A stretch of 64,000 nucleotides of DNA from the NCBI GenBank assembly GCA_023823795.1, contig CP085710.1, positions 832,001-896,000 on the forward strand. Reading direction: 5' to 3'. The stretch's first letter is position 1. Each line of letters begins with the position of its first letter. Of this stretch, positions 49,023-58,013 are shown in pieces. The notes below the pieces were generated by a model that had not been told where the DNA came from, ran no database searches, and saw only the letters and a list, made by a program, of their open reading frames with translations. This DNA comes from Bacillus sp. F19 (lineage in GTDB: Bacteria > Bacillota > Bacilli > Bacillales > Bacillaceae). The translations under genes and the position numbers were made by a program.

Positions 49023-50582
49023 GTGTATTTAACAATTGGAAAGACTTTTGATTTGACTGCTGAGAAATACCCATCAAAAGAAGCAATTTACGATGTCCGC
49101 AGGGGGATTCGCTTATCGTATGCCGATTGGCAGAAGGAAGTGAATAAGCTTGCAAATGCTTTTTTAGAAGCGGGCATAAAAAAAGGAGACCGCATCTCAA
49201 CGTATCTTTTTAATACGATTGAGCTTGCAACCGCTTATTTTGCAAGTGCCAAAATCGGTGCAGTCATCAATCCAATTAACTTCAGGCTGAAAGCTCAGGA
49301 GGTCGCTTATATTTTAAATGATGCCAAACCTTCCATCGTCCTTTTCGAACGGGCGCTTGAGCCTCAAATCAGTGAAATACAATCCCAATTTGATCAGATC
49401 TCCTTCTGGTTTATAGACAGTGAATCGCCTTCATATGCATCAAGCTATCATGATAACGTGAAGGATACAAAAAATAATCTTGAAGAAATAGAAGTAACTG
49501 AAAATGATTTATATGCCATCATGTATACGAGCGGAACGACTGGAAGGCCTAAAGGAGTTCTTCATCGTCACCGCGATATGATTGAGCAAAATCATGTTTG
49601 TATCGCTTTAAAAAGGCTGACAAAGGATGACCGGGGATTGGTAGCTGCGCCAATGTTTCACTGTGCTGAGCTACATTGCTGTTTCCTTCCGCGTGTTCAG
49701 GTCGGCGGGAGCAATGTAATCCTTCATCACTTTGAGCCGGAGCTTGTCCTCCAGCTTATTGAAGAGGAAAAAGTTACGGTTTTCTTCGGAGCACCAACGA
49801 TGTGGAACATGATGCTTCAAGAAAAAATTGAAAATTATAATCTCACATCCTTGCGTTTAGGGTTATATGGGGCAGCGCCTATGGCACCGGCTCTTGTCAA
49901 GCTATGCAAAGAAAAGCTTGGAACAGATCTTATTCAGGCGTATGGCATGACTGAGATGGGTCCTGCTGTAACGTTTTTGTCAGAGGATGAGCAGCTGACA
50001 AAGGTAGGCTCGGCTGGGAAAGCATGCTACGGGCATGAACTGCGGATTGTAAAGCCTAATGAAGAAGGACCATCGGAGCCTGATGATATTTTGCCTCCTG
50101 GTCAGGTTGGAGAAATCATTGTAAAAGGGCCTTGTATGATGGCAGGCTATTTCAACATGAAAGAGGCGTCCGAAAAAGCTCTGTACAAGGGCTGGTACCA
50201 TTCAGGCGATTTAGGATACCTGGATAATGACGGCTTTTTATATGTGGCAGACCGTGTAGATGACATGATCATCAGCGGCGGAGAAAATGTGTATCCGCGA
50301 GAAGTAGAGGATGTTTTATTTGAGCATTCAGGGGTTTTGGATGCTGCTGTTTTAGGGCAGCCGCACGAGAAATGGGGAGAGTGCGTAACAGCCTTTATTG
50401 TAAGGAAGGATTTGAATTTAACAGAAGAAGAGCTTGAGGAATTCTGTAAAACGAGTGATAAGCTTGCTCCTTATAAAAGACCGCGAACGTATCACTTTGT
50501 TGATGCACTGCCTAGAAACGCAAGCGGAAAAATACAGAAATTTTTACTGAGGGAAAAACTCGCAGAACAGCCAAGCGCATAA
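49023..50582 (+). CDS. Fatty acyl-CoA ligase (FadD-like)
   Basis: 519 residues, class I adenylate-forming enzyme. P-loop 'IMYTSGTTGRPKGVLHRH', 'IQAYGMTEMGPAV' (A5), 'WYHSGDLGYLDNDGFLYVADR' (A7), 'DMIISGGENVYPREVE' (A8) and the catalytic Lys in 'RNASGKIQKFLLRE' (A10). It activates fatty acids to CoA esters for degradation. GTG 49023 follows AAAGGAGG. First gene of a compact operon with dehydrogenase, hydroxyacyl-CoA dehydrogenase, thiolase and hydratase genes. Confidence 0.92.
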   Translation: MYLTIGKTFDLTAEKYPSKEAIYDVRRGIRLSYADWQKEVNKLANAFLEAGIKKGDRISTYLFNTIELATAYFASAKIGAVINPINFRLKAQEVAYILNDAKPSIVLFERALEPQISEIQSQFDQISFWFIDSESPSYASSYHDNVKDTKNNLEEIEVTENDLYAIMYTSGTTGRPKGVLHRHRDMIEQNHVCIALKRLTKDDRGLVAAPMFHCAELHCCFLPRVQVGGSNVILHHFEPELVLQLIEEEKVTVFFGAPTMWNMMLQEKIENYNLTSLRLGLYGAAPMAPALVKLCKEKLGTDLIQAYGMTEMGPAVTFLSEDEQLTKVGSAGKACYGHELRIVKPNEEGPSEPDDILPPGQVGEIIVKGPCMMAGYFNMKEASEKALYKGWYHSGDLGYLDNDGFLYVADRVDDMIISGGENVYPREVEDVLFEHSGVLDAAVLGQPHEKWGECVTAFIVRKDLNLTEEELEEFCKTSDKLAPYKRPRTYHFVDALPRNASGKIQKFLLREKLAEQPSA

Positions 50583-50601
50583 AAAGGGGGACCTGAGTCA
50601 A

Positions 50602-51753
50602 ATGCCTGCAGCATACTTGCAAGATGAGCATCAGATATTTCGTGAAGCACTAAGAAAATTTCTTCAAAAAGAAGCAGTACCATACTACGATCAGTGGGAA
50701 AAAGCCGGAATGGTTCCGCGGGAGCTGTGGATCAGAATGGGAGAGCAAGGCTTTCTCTGCCCATGGACCGATGAAAAATATGGCGGTTCAGGCGTAGACT
50801 TTGCTTATTCCGTCATTATAAACGAAGAACTTGAAAAAGTGGGCTCAAGTTTAATAGGCATTAGCCTTCATAATGATATTGTAGTGCCTTATTTTGATTC
50901 TTATGGCACGGATGAATTGAAGCAGAGATTTTTGCCGACTTGTGTAACGGGAGAAACAATTACGGCAATCGCAATGACAGAGCCTGGTGCGGGCTCAGAT
51001 CTCTCTGCCATTAAAACGACAGCTATTAAACATGGAGACTACTATGTGCTAAACGGGGAGAAAACGTTCATTACGAACGGAATCTCCTCAGACTTAATTG
51101 TAGTCGTATGCAAAACCGATCCGAAGGCACAGCCTGCTCATAAGGGGATCAGCCTGATAGTTGTTGAAAGGGATACACCTGGTTTTAAGAGAGGAAGAAA
51201 GCTTGAAAAAGTTGGCCTGCATGCTCAGGATACAGCAGAGCTTATTTTTGAGGATGCTAAAGTGCCTGCTGCCAATCTATTAGGAGAAGAAGGAAAAGGG
51301 TTCTATTATTTAATGGATAAGCTGCAGCAGGAACGCTTGCTCGTTGCGATTGGAGCACAGACGTCTGCAGAAAGAATGCTCTCAATTGCCAAACAATATA
51401 CAAAGCAAAGGAAAGCTTTTGGAAAATCAATCAGCGATTTTCAAACCGTTCAGTTCCGATTGGCAGAAATGGCAACGGAAATTGAGATTGGCCGGACATT
51501 TTTAGACTCCGTCATTAACGAGCATATGTCAGGGAAAAACGCTGTGACACGTGTTTCCATGGCTAAATATTGGATTACGGATATGGCAAAAAAGGTCGCA
51601 TCAGAGGTCATGCAGCTGCATGGCGGTTATGGATATATGGAAGAATACGAGATAGCCAGAAGATATCGTGATATTCCGGTTTCTGCCATTTACGCCGGGA
51701 CAAATGAAATCATGAAAACGATTATTGTGAAAAACTTAGATCTTGCATTATGA
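50602..51753 (+). CDS. Acyl-CoA dehydrogenase
   Basis: 383 residues. FAD and substrate motifs 'AIAMTEPGAGSDLSAIKT', 'VLNGEKTFITNG' and 'QLHGGYGYMEEYEIARRYRD', with the catalytic Glu expected near 'IYAGTNEIMKTIIVKNL'. It catalyses the first oxidation of beta-oxidation. ATG 50602 follows AAAGGGGG. 20 bp after the ligase gene; resembles B. subtilis MmgC-type enzymes. Chain-length preference cannot be told. Confidence 0.93.
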   Translation: MPAAYLQDEHQIFREALRKFLQKEAVPYYDQWEKAGMVPRELWIRMGEQGFLCPWTDEKYGGSGVDFAYSVIINEELEKVGSSLIGISLHNDIVVPYFDSYGTDELKQRFLPTCVTGETITAIAMTEPGAGSDLSAIKTTAIKHGDYYVLNGEKTFITNGISSDLIVVVCKTDPKAQPAHKGISLIVVERDTPGFKRGRKLEKVGLHAQDTAELIFEDAKVPAANLLGEEGKGFYYLMDKLQQERLLVAIGAQTSAERMLSIAKQYTKQRKAFGKSISDFQTVQFRLAEMATEIEIGRTFLDSVINEHMSGKNAVTRVSMAKYWITDMAKKVASEVMQLHGGYGYMEEYEIARRYRDIPVSAIYAGTNEIMKTIIVKNLDLAL

Positions 51754-51768
51754 GGAGGAAATCCTTCA

Positions 51769-52632
51769 ATGACTATTCATAAAATAGCCGTGATCGGTTC
51801 TGGGCTAATGGGCAGCGGCATCGCCCAAACCTTTGCAGCCGCAGGAAAAACTGTTTTTCTATACGATGTTTCGGAAAAGGCATTGGAGAAGGCGCAGTAC
51901 GGGATTGATAAAAGTTTGTCCAGGTTTGTAAAAGCCGGTCATTTATCTGAAAAAGCAAAATCAAAAGCGGCAGCTAACATTCAAACATATACGGATCTTT
52001 CTAAAGCCGTTCAGTCTGTTGAACTTGTCGTTGAGGCCATTCCTGAAAACTTTGAGCTGAAGAAGAGGATGTTTCAAGAACTTGATGAACTGACAGGAAA
52101 AGAAGTCATTCTGGCTACAAACACGTCTGAACTTAGTGTAACAGCCATTGCTGCAGCAACATCAAGGCCAGATCAGGTGATTGGCATGCACTGGTTTAAT
52201 CCAGCCCCTGTTATGAAGCTGATTGAAATCGTGAAGGGAATTGATACGTCTGATCAAACAATAGAAGCAATCAGGCTGTTATCAGAAGAAATCGGAAAAG
52301 AGACGGTTTTAGTAAAAGATGCTCAAGGTTTCGTGACGACAAGAGCACTGTCAGCTCATATGCTCGAATGTATACGCATTTACGAAGAAGGAATAGCAAG
52401 TGCAGAGGATATCGACAAAGCGGTAAAGCTTGGCCTGAATTACCCAATGGGTCCTCTTGAGCTTGCAGACTTAGTCGGACTCGATACAATGCTATTTGTG
52501 AGCAATGGCATGGCAGATGCATATGGAGACCGCTTCTTGCCGCCGCAGCTGTTAAGAAAGCTTGTTGAGGCTGGACATTATGGGAGAAAAACAGGAAAAG
52601 GATTCTACACATATGAAGGAGAGAGAAAATGA
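51769..52632 (+). CDS. 3-hydroxyacyl-CoA (3-hydroxybutyryl-CoA) dehydrogenase
   Basis: 287 residues. N-terminal NAD motif '[20 protein letters not shown]' (GxGxxG), '[16 protein letters not shown]' and the catalytic His-containing '[19 protein letters not shown]'; C-terminal domain '[18 protein letters not shown]'. Typical length of Hbd/MmgB. ATG 51769 follows TGAGGAGG. It overlaps the thiolase gene start by four bases. Confidence 0.93.
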   Translation: MTIHKIAVIGSGLMGSGIAQTFAAAGKTVFLYDVSEKALEKAQYGIDKSLSRFVKAGHLSEKAKSKAAANIQTYTDLSKAVQSVELVVEAIPENFELKKRMFQELDELTGKEVILATNTSELSVTAIAAATSRPDQVIGMHWFNPAPVMKLIEIVKGIDTSDQTIEAIRLLSEEIGKETVLVKDAQGFVTTRALSAHMLECIRIYEEGIASAEDIDKAVKLGLNYPMGPLELADLVGLDTMLFVSNGMADAYGDRFLPPQLLRKLVEAGHYGRKTGKGFYTYEGERK

Positions 52633-53780
52633 CACGTGAGGTAGTAATCGTTGAAGCTGTAAGAACCGCAGTTGGTAAAAGAAAGGGGGCTTTTAGAGAA
52701 ACACATCCTGTTCATTTGGCAGCTGCGGTGCTGGATGAGGTTGTGACAAGAGCAGGTTTATCAAAAGAGCTCGTGGAAGATGTTGTCATGGGCTGTGTTT
52801 CTCCAATTGCTGAGCAGGGCTTCAATATTGGAAGACTTGCTGTCCTTGAAGCAGGTTTTCCTGTCAGCGTGCCTGCCGTTCAAATTAACCGCATGTGCGG
52901 ATCAGGCCAGCAGGCTATTCATTTTGCCTGCCAGGAAATCAGGTCGGGTGATATGGACATTGTCATTGCAGCGGGTGTAGAGAGCATGACGAAGGTTCCG
53001 ATCCTAAGCGATGGCAACGACGGAACGATTCCTGCAAGCTTGCATGAAAAATATAACTTTGTTCATCAGGGCATTTCAGCCGAAATGATTGCAGAAAAAC
53101 ATCAGATTACCCGGCAGGAGCTTGATGCTTTTTCTCTCAGGAGCCATCAGAGGGCACTTGAAGCAATTAAAAATGGAATCTTTCAATCTGAAATTCTGCC
53201 TCTAAAAGGATTGAATAAAGAGGGCGATGAAATCGTATTTGACCAGGATGAGGGTCCTCGTGCCGACACCTCTCTTGAAGCTCTGTCAAATTTAAAAACG
53301 GTGTTTAAAGAAGATGGCGTTGTGACAGCAGGGAATGCCAGCCAAATGAGTGATGGGGCAGCGGCTGTGCTTTTAATGGAGGGAACCAAAGCACAAGAGC
53401 TTGGACTTAAACCAAAGGCTAAAATTATTTCACAAGCCGTTGCAGGCTCTGACCCTACCTATATGCTTGAAGGCGTCATTCCTGCGACTCAGAAGGTACT
53501 TGCGAAAAGCGGGCTTACTGTAAACGATATTGATCTTTTCGAAATTAATGAAGCATTTGCTCCTGTTGTCCTTGCCTGGCAGAAAGTGATAGGGGCAGAC
53601 CTTGAAAAAGTGAATGTAAATGGAGGAGCTATCGCTCTTGGGCATCCACTTGGTGCTACTGGGGCAAAGCTTATGACGAGCCTCGTCAATGAGCTTGAAC
53701 GCAGGAAGGCACGCTACGGTCTGCTGACAATATGCATTGGACACGGAATGGCGACAGCCACAATTGTGGAGCGTATTTAA
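52629..53780 (+). CDS. Acetyl-CoA acetyltransferase/3-ketoacyl-CoA thiolase
   Basis: 383 residues. Nucleophile Cys in '[15 protein letters not shown]' (near 89), '[13 protein letters not shown]', '[18 protein letters not shown]' and the second active-site Cys in '[13 protein letters not shown]'. It cleaves 3-ketoacyl-CoA. The ATGA overlap with the dehydrogenase gene shows coupling. Shares the organisation of mmgABC/fad operons. Confidence 0.93.
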   Translation: MTREVVIVEAVRTAVGKRKGAFRETHPVHLAAAVLDEVVTRAGLSKELVEDVVMGCVSPIAEQGFNIGRLAVLEAGFPVSVPAVQINRMCGSGQQAIHFACQEIRSGDMDIVIAAGVESMTKVPILSDGNDGTIPASLHEKYNFVHQGISAEMIAEKHQITRQELDAFSLRSHQRALEAIKNGIFQSEILPLKGLNKEGDEIVFDQDEGPRADTSLEALSNLKTVFKEDGVVTAGNASQMSDGAAAVLLMEGTKAQELGLKPKAKIISQAVAGSDPTYMLEGVIPATQKVLAKSGLTVNDIDLFEINEAFAPVVLAWQKVIGADLEKVNVNGGAIALGHPLGATGAKLMTSLVNELERRKARYGLLTICIGHGMATATIVERI

Positions 53781-53785
53781 ATTAT

Positions 53786-53813
53786 CTGAAAATAATATCA
53801 ATTCTTTTCAGAA
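53786..53813. other. Inverted repeat between the thiolase and hydratase genes
   Basis: TCTGAAAA...TTTTCAGA; could be a regulator site or a weak terminator. A TATAAT at 53819-53824 just after it may serve a separate yhaR promoter. Confidence 0.35.
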
Positions 53814-53861
53814 CTAGCTATAATAAATAGGAGGATGGAAATTTAATAAAGGGGGATGGAT

Positions 53862-54632
53862 ATGGAAACTGTTACATATTCGGTACATGGAAGATATGCG
53901 ACGATTGAAATGAACAGGCCTGATGTTTTAAATGCCATGAATGAACAAATGCTGAGAGAACTTCTTCAGGCACTGAAGCTTGCTTGTGAAAGTGAAGCGG
54001 ATATTGTGGTTCTGTCTGGAAGCGGACGGGGATTCTCGGCTGGCGGGGATATTAAAACCATGCTAAATTCAATGGATAATTCGGGTTTTTCAGGGGTAAT
54101 GGATTTAATTTCAGAGGTCATCACGACGCTTTATACACTGCCTAAGGTAACGGTTAGCGCCATTCACGGACCGGCGGCCGGCTTAGGATTCAGCCTTGCT
54201 TTAGCGGCAGATTACGTTGTCGCACATTCAAGCTCAGTTCTTGCCATGAATTTTATCGGCATCGGTCTGGTGCCTGACGGAGGCGGACACTATTTCATGG
54301 AAAAACGCTTAGGCGAAGCGAAGGCCAAGCAATTGATCTGGAGCGGAGATAAGTTAAGCGCGGATGAGGCTTACAAACTTGGACTTGTTGACTTAGTCTG
54401 CGATGCTGATTTAAAAGATGCCGTACAATCTCTTGTCAGCGAATGGCTGCAGAAACCTGTAAAAGCGATGATTGCCAGCAAAAATATATATTCAGCTGTA
54501 AAGAAATCAGAACTGGAACAAATCCTTTCTCTTGAAAAAGCAACCCAATATAACATGAGACAATCTCAGGATCATCAAGAAGGCATAAATGCATTTTTAG
54601 AAAAAAGAAAACCTCAGTTTACAGGTAAATAA
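53862..54632 (+). CDS. yhaR: Enoyl-CoA hydratase YhaR
   Basis: 256 residues of the crotonase superfamily. Blocks: 'YATIEMNRPDVLNAMNEQM', 'GFSAGGDIKTML' (oxyanion hole), 'AIHGPAAGLGFSLALAADY' and 'SVLAMNFIGIGLVPDGGGHY'. It hydrates 2-enoyl-CoA. ATG 53862 is preferred over 53856 because AAAGGGGG is directly next to the earlier ATG. Same place as B. subtilis yhaR. Ends in a terminator. Confidence 0.9.
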   Translation: METVTYSVHGRYATIEMNRPDVLNAMNEQMLRELLQALKLACESEADIVVLSGSGRGFSAGGDIKTMLNSMDNSGFSGVMDLISEVITTLYTLPKVTVSAIHGPAAGLGFSLALAADYVVAHSSSVLAMNFIGIGLVPDGGGHYFMEKRLGEAKAKQLIWSGDKLSADEAYKLGLVDLVCDADLKDAVQSLVSEWLQKPVKAMIASKNIYSAVKKSELEQILSLEKATQYNMRQSQDHQEGINAFLEKRKPQFTGK

Positions 54633-54638
54633 ATTGAG

Positions 54639-54669
54639 AGCGGTTACGATTGTTGTAACCGCTTTTCTA
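54639..54669 (+). terminator. yhaR terminator
   Basis: AGCGGTTAC (54639-54647), seven-base loop, GTAACCGCT (54655-54663), then TTTCTATTT. Confidence 0.8.
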
Positions 54670-54703
54670 TTTCACTTTGGCAATTAGGAGGCGAATGGAA
54701 AAA

Positions 54704-54808
54704 AGAAAGTAAATCGTTCATTTTGGAAAGTGTTTAGCAGACTTTAGAAAGTAAAAAGGCGATTTTGGAAAGTAAGCCGATCTTTTTGGAAAGTAAACAC
54801 AGTTTCAG
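54704..54808 (+). repeat. Degenerate 21-bp tandem array, GGAAAGTA type
   Basis: Five units start at 54704, 54725, 54746, 54767 and 54788, exactly 21 bp apart, each opening with (A/G)GAAAGT(A/G) followed by variable sequence ending in T-runs. It begins about 35 bp after the yhaR terminator, on the same strand as yhaR. The rest of 54809-55060 holds no gene I can support. Confidence 0.8.
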
Positions 54809-55063
54809 CTTGGAACTGTGTCCTTTCAAACAACAAAGTCTAACTGCAACTAGGAAAAAACTATCTGTTTTTATAACGATAAGCCAGAAAACAGAAGCAT
54901 TTCATTCAAAACCCGGGAATATTTTCTGCTTTCCGCCTGAAAAAGAGCATTTTGGGAAACTTTTTTCTAAACATATTAACCCCCAGATTCCAGTATGATA
55001 AAAAGGACATTCCATATAAGAAATGCCCTCATAAACTTTTTTAAGATATTTACTATTCTTATC

Positions 55064-55249
55064 TTATCTTTCAAATAAAATCAATTTACCGCTTGCCGAT
55101 GTACAGCGATGCGTTTTTTTTAGATAATTTTTCTCTTCAAGCTTTTGCTCGCCGACTTTTTTTGCTTCCTGGTCATTGGCGGCTTCAAAGCTTTCATCCA
55201 TTAATTTTTCCCCGTCTTTATTAAATGCCGTTAAGTAATACATGCCCAT
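55064..55249 (-). CDS. yhzD: YhzD-like protein
   Basis: 61 residues. Pattern 'YYLTAFNKDGEKLMDESFEA', KKVGEQKLEEKNYL, 'THRCTSASGKLILFE' fits the YhzD family of Bacilli (conserved HRCTS...GKLxLF end). Soluble, unknown function. ATG 55249 follows GGGGG. Position near yhaQ agrees with B. subtilis. Confidence 0.8.
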   Translation of the reverse strand: MGMYYLTAFNKDGEKLMDESFEAANDQEAKKVGEQKLEEKNYLKKTHRCTSASGKLILFER

Positions 55250-55388
55250 TTATTAGCCCCCTTTGCATATGAAGTTTAAAATTTTTATAGGCTTATACCT
55301 ATAATTCTCATTATCTTCTCTTTTTCCTGCAAGGAATGAAACAATTGCTTAATGAGTTTCGTACATAAGATAGACAGGAGGAATCAGG

Positions 55389-56288
55389 ATGACATTAAAA
55401 TTGGATGGAATTACAAAACGATTCGGCTCACACACTGCGGTTGATCAGCTTTCATTAACGATTCCAGAGAGTGAAATGTTTGGTTTGCTCGGGGCCAATG
55501 GCGCTGGGAAAACGACAACATTCCGGATGATTTTAGGCTTATTAAATCCATCAGCCGGGCAAATTTCATGGGATGGAAAGCCAATCGGATATGATGCGAG
55601 TGATGAAATTGGCTATCTCCCGGAGGAAAGAGGGCTTTATCCTAAAGTGAAAGTGCGTGATCAGCTTATTTATTTAGGGCGGTTAAAAGGGATGAATAAG
55701 CAGGCGGCGCAAAAAGAAATGAATGAATGGCTTGAACGCTTTAAGATTCCGGAATATGCAAACAAGAAAGTAGAGGACCTCTCAAAAGGAAATCAGCAAA
55801 AGATTCAATTCATTACAGCAGTACTGCATCGTCCAAAGCTTCTGATTCTGGATGAGCCGTTCAGCGGTCTGGACCCAGTTAATGTAGAGCTCCTTAAGGA
55901 GGCTGTATTGGACTTGAAAAACGGCGGGACATCCATTGTATTTTCCAGTCACAGAATGGAGCATGTAGAGGAGCTGTGTCAGCATTTGTGCATTATGCAT
56001 AAAGGAAAGCCTGTAGTTGATGGGGCATTAAAGGATATTAAACGTTCCTTTGGAAGGAAAAACGTGATCGTTCATGCTGATTTTGATTTGTCCTACTTGA
56101 AGGAATTTGAAGGTGTGACAAAATATAAGCCGTTTTTTGAAGGAATAGAGCTTCAGGTAACAGGCGAAGAGGTCTCGCAGGAAATTATGGCTTCTTTGCA
56201 GGGCAAAGGATTTGTCCGGAAATTTGAACTGGCAGAACCATCTCTGAATGATATTTTCATTGAAAAGGTTGGTGCGGAGTATGAATAA
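55389..56288 (+). CDS. yhaQ: ABC transporter ATP-binding protein YhaQ
   Basis: 299 residues. Walker A GANGAGKTTT, signature 'LSKGNQQK', Walker B 'LLILDEPFSGLD' and a C-terminal DUF4162 extension. Together with YhaP it resembles NatAB sodium or drug exporters. ATG 55389 follows AGGAGGAATCAGG. The stop overlaps the yhaP start by eight bases. Confidence 0.92.
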   Translation: MTLKLDGITKRFGSHTAVDQLSLTIPESEMFGLLGANGAGKTTTFRMILGLLNPSAGQISWDGKPIGYDASDEIGYLPEERGLYPKVKVRDQLIYLGRLKGMNKQAAQKEMNEWLERFKIPEYANKKVEDLSKGNQQKIQFITAVLHRPKLLILDEPFSGLDPVNVELLKEAVLDLKNGGTSIVFSSHRMEHVEELCQHLCIMHKGKPVVDGALKDIKRSFGRKNVIVHADFDLSYLKEFEGVTKYKPFFEGIELQVTGEEVSQEIMASLQGKGFVRKFELAEPSLNDIFIEKVGAEYE

Positions 56289-57543
56289 ATTTTGGATCAT
56301 CTTTTGGCACACATATTCAAGCAAATTAAAGACAAAATCATTTTTGATTACAACAGGAATTACGCTGCTGCTGATCTTTGGGCTGACAAACCTGCAAAAT
56401 GTGATTGAGTTTTTTAATAATGGGGACAAAGAAGCGGCTAAGGTAGCTGTTATTGATCAAACGGAAGACAAAAGTATATATCCTGTTTTTGAGCAGAATG
56501 CTTCAGCACTGGATGAGAAACTGCAGCTGAAACGCGCAGAGAAGTCAGAGGAACAGCTGAAAAAGGATGTCCTTGATGAAAAAATGGAAGGATATTTGAT
56601 TCTGAGTCTTGACCAAAATGGTTTGCCGCAGGGCTCCTATTATGCAAGATCCATTGTAAACTCAAGTGTTTCAGGAACAATGGAGCAGGCTCTTCAGCAA
56701 ACGAAAATAGCAGCAGGTACAGCAAACCTTGGCTTAAAAAGTGAGCAGCTAAATCAGCTGTTTGCCCCTTCAGAGCTTAAGAAAACGGCCCTTTTAGAAA
56801 ATGCAAAATCTGAAGAAGAACTGAATCAGGCAAGAGGGCTGGTCTATGTTCTGCTGTTCATTATTTATTTTTCAGTGATCTTATATGCAAGTATGATTGC
56901 GATGGAGGTAGCGGTAGAAAAATCATCACGGGTGATGGAAATTCTGATCAGTTCTGTTTCTCCCATCAAGCAAATGTTTGCGAAGCTGCTTGGAATCGGT
57001 TTATTGAGCATAACACAGTTCATTCTAATTATCTTGGTTGGATACAGCTCTATGAAAGGGAATATGGAAAATGCCGAATTAATGGGTGACGGATTCTTCA
57101 GTTTTTCAGAAGTACCTGTTGCGACATTAGTCTATGCAATTGTTTTCTTTATTCTCGGGTATTTTATTTTTGCAACTCTCGCTGCTTTTTTAGGATCGCT
57201 TGTGAGCAGAATTGAAGATGTACAGCAAATGATTTCACCCATGACGTTTATAATTGTGGGGGCATTCATTATCGCGATGTTCGGGCTTGGAAATCCTGAA
57301 GCGCCTTTCATCACGGTTACCTCCTTTATACCGCTTTTCTCTCCAATGATCATGTTCTTGAGAGTAGGCATGCTGAGTGTTCCGGCATGGGAAATCGGAT
57401 TATCAATTGGAATTTTGGTTATTACCATAATCGCTCTTGCGGTATTGGGCGCTAAAGTTTATAAAGGCGGCGTCCTCATGTACGGTAAATCCTCATCATT
57501 CAAGGATGTCAAGAAAGCCTTGCAAATGTCAAAGGATCAATAA
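56281..57543 (+). CDS. yhaP: ABC transporter permease YhaP
   Basis: 420 residues. One N-terminal membrane helix (about 18-38), a large extracytoplasmic domain, then five helices in the C-terminal half; the conserved block 'EKSSRVMEILISSVSPIKQM' precedes the helices, as in ABC2 exporters (NatB). ATG 56281 lies inside the yhaQ end, so expression is coupled. Substrate unknown; sodium ion export is suggested only by the NatB similarity. Confidence 0.9.
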   Translation: MNKFWIIFWHTYSSKLKTKSFLITTGITLLLIFGLTNLQNVIEFFNNGDKEAAKVAVIDQTEDKSIYPVFEQNASALDEKLQLKRAEKSEEQLKKDVLDEKMEGYLILSLDQNGLPQGSYYARSIVNSSVSGTMEQALQQTKIAAGTANLGLKSEQLNQLFAPSELKKTALLENAKSEEELNQARGLVYVLLFIIYFSVILYASMIAMEVAVEKSSRVMEILISSVSPIKQMFAKLLGIGLLSITQFILIILVGYSSMKGNMENAELMGDGFFSFSEVPVATLVYAIVFFILGYFIFATLAAFLGSLVSRIEDVQQMISPMTFIIVGAFIIAMFGLGNPEAPFITVTSFIPLFSPMIMFLRVGMLSVPAWEIGLSIGILVITIIALAVLGAKVYKGGVLMYGKSSSFKDVKKALQMSKDQ

Positions 57544-57641
57544 GAAGAAGGAAGCAGAGTCTGTGCGGCTCTGTTTTATCTTTTGAAAGAAGATTTACAG
57601 TAGTTCTTATGGCGTTTCCTTATTCGGTTAAAAATTGATTC

Positions 57642-57775
57642 GGCTGAAAAAGGATGATTTCAGCTGATAGAAAAGAAAAGCGGCTGAATGCGGAGTTAAA
57701 AAGGCTGAAAGAATTAGAAAAACGGCTGTAAAAACCCAATTTCCGGCTGATAAAATTGTGAATTAGGCTGTATGA
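57642..57775 (+). repeat. Degenerate array of about 21 bp, GGCTGA type
   Basis: Units open GGCTGA, AGCTGA, GGCTGA, GGCTGA, GGCTGT, GGCTGA, GGCTGT at spacings of 20, 20, 21, 21, 21 and 21 bp. The first two units match those at 31599 apart from G for A. It follows the yhaP gene on the same strand. Confidence 0.75.
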
Positions 57776-57819
57776 TTGGCTGCGGTTCGCCAATTTTGAC
57801 GGGTGATTCCGCATTTCTT

Positions 57820-57942
57820 ATTGTCCAGCTTCACCTCCTAACTCCTCGGTCAGAACGGATCCGCCAGTAAAGGCAAAAAGCGCCTTTTCTGTCGGATCCT
57901 TATCTGCCTGCCTGCGCTAAACAGTCGGTTCCGCATTTCTTT
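57820..57942 (+). repeat. Dispersed 125-nt intergenic element, copy 3 (diverged)
   Basis: TTGTCCAGCTTCACC...GCGCTAAACAGTCGG with the same internal TTTTCTGTCGGATCCTTATCTGCC core as the copies at 6596 and 30047. Terminal arms are less conserved. It lies before yhaO. Confidence 0.6.
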
Positions 57943-58013
57943 TCAGAACGTGCATTCGTATTTCTGAGGTGGTACAATATAGAATAAGAGAGAAGTAAAG
58001 GAAGGAAACAAGG

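Noticed and set aside
54765-54998. 77-residue frame in the yhaR-yhzD gap
   Set aside because: Overlaps the 21-bp array, lacks an RBS and reads as random sequence.
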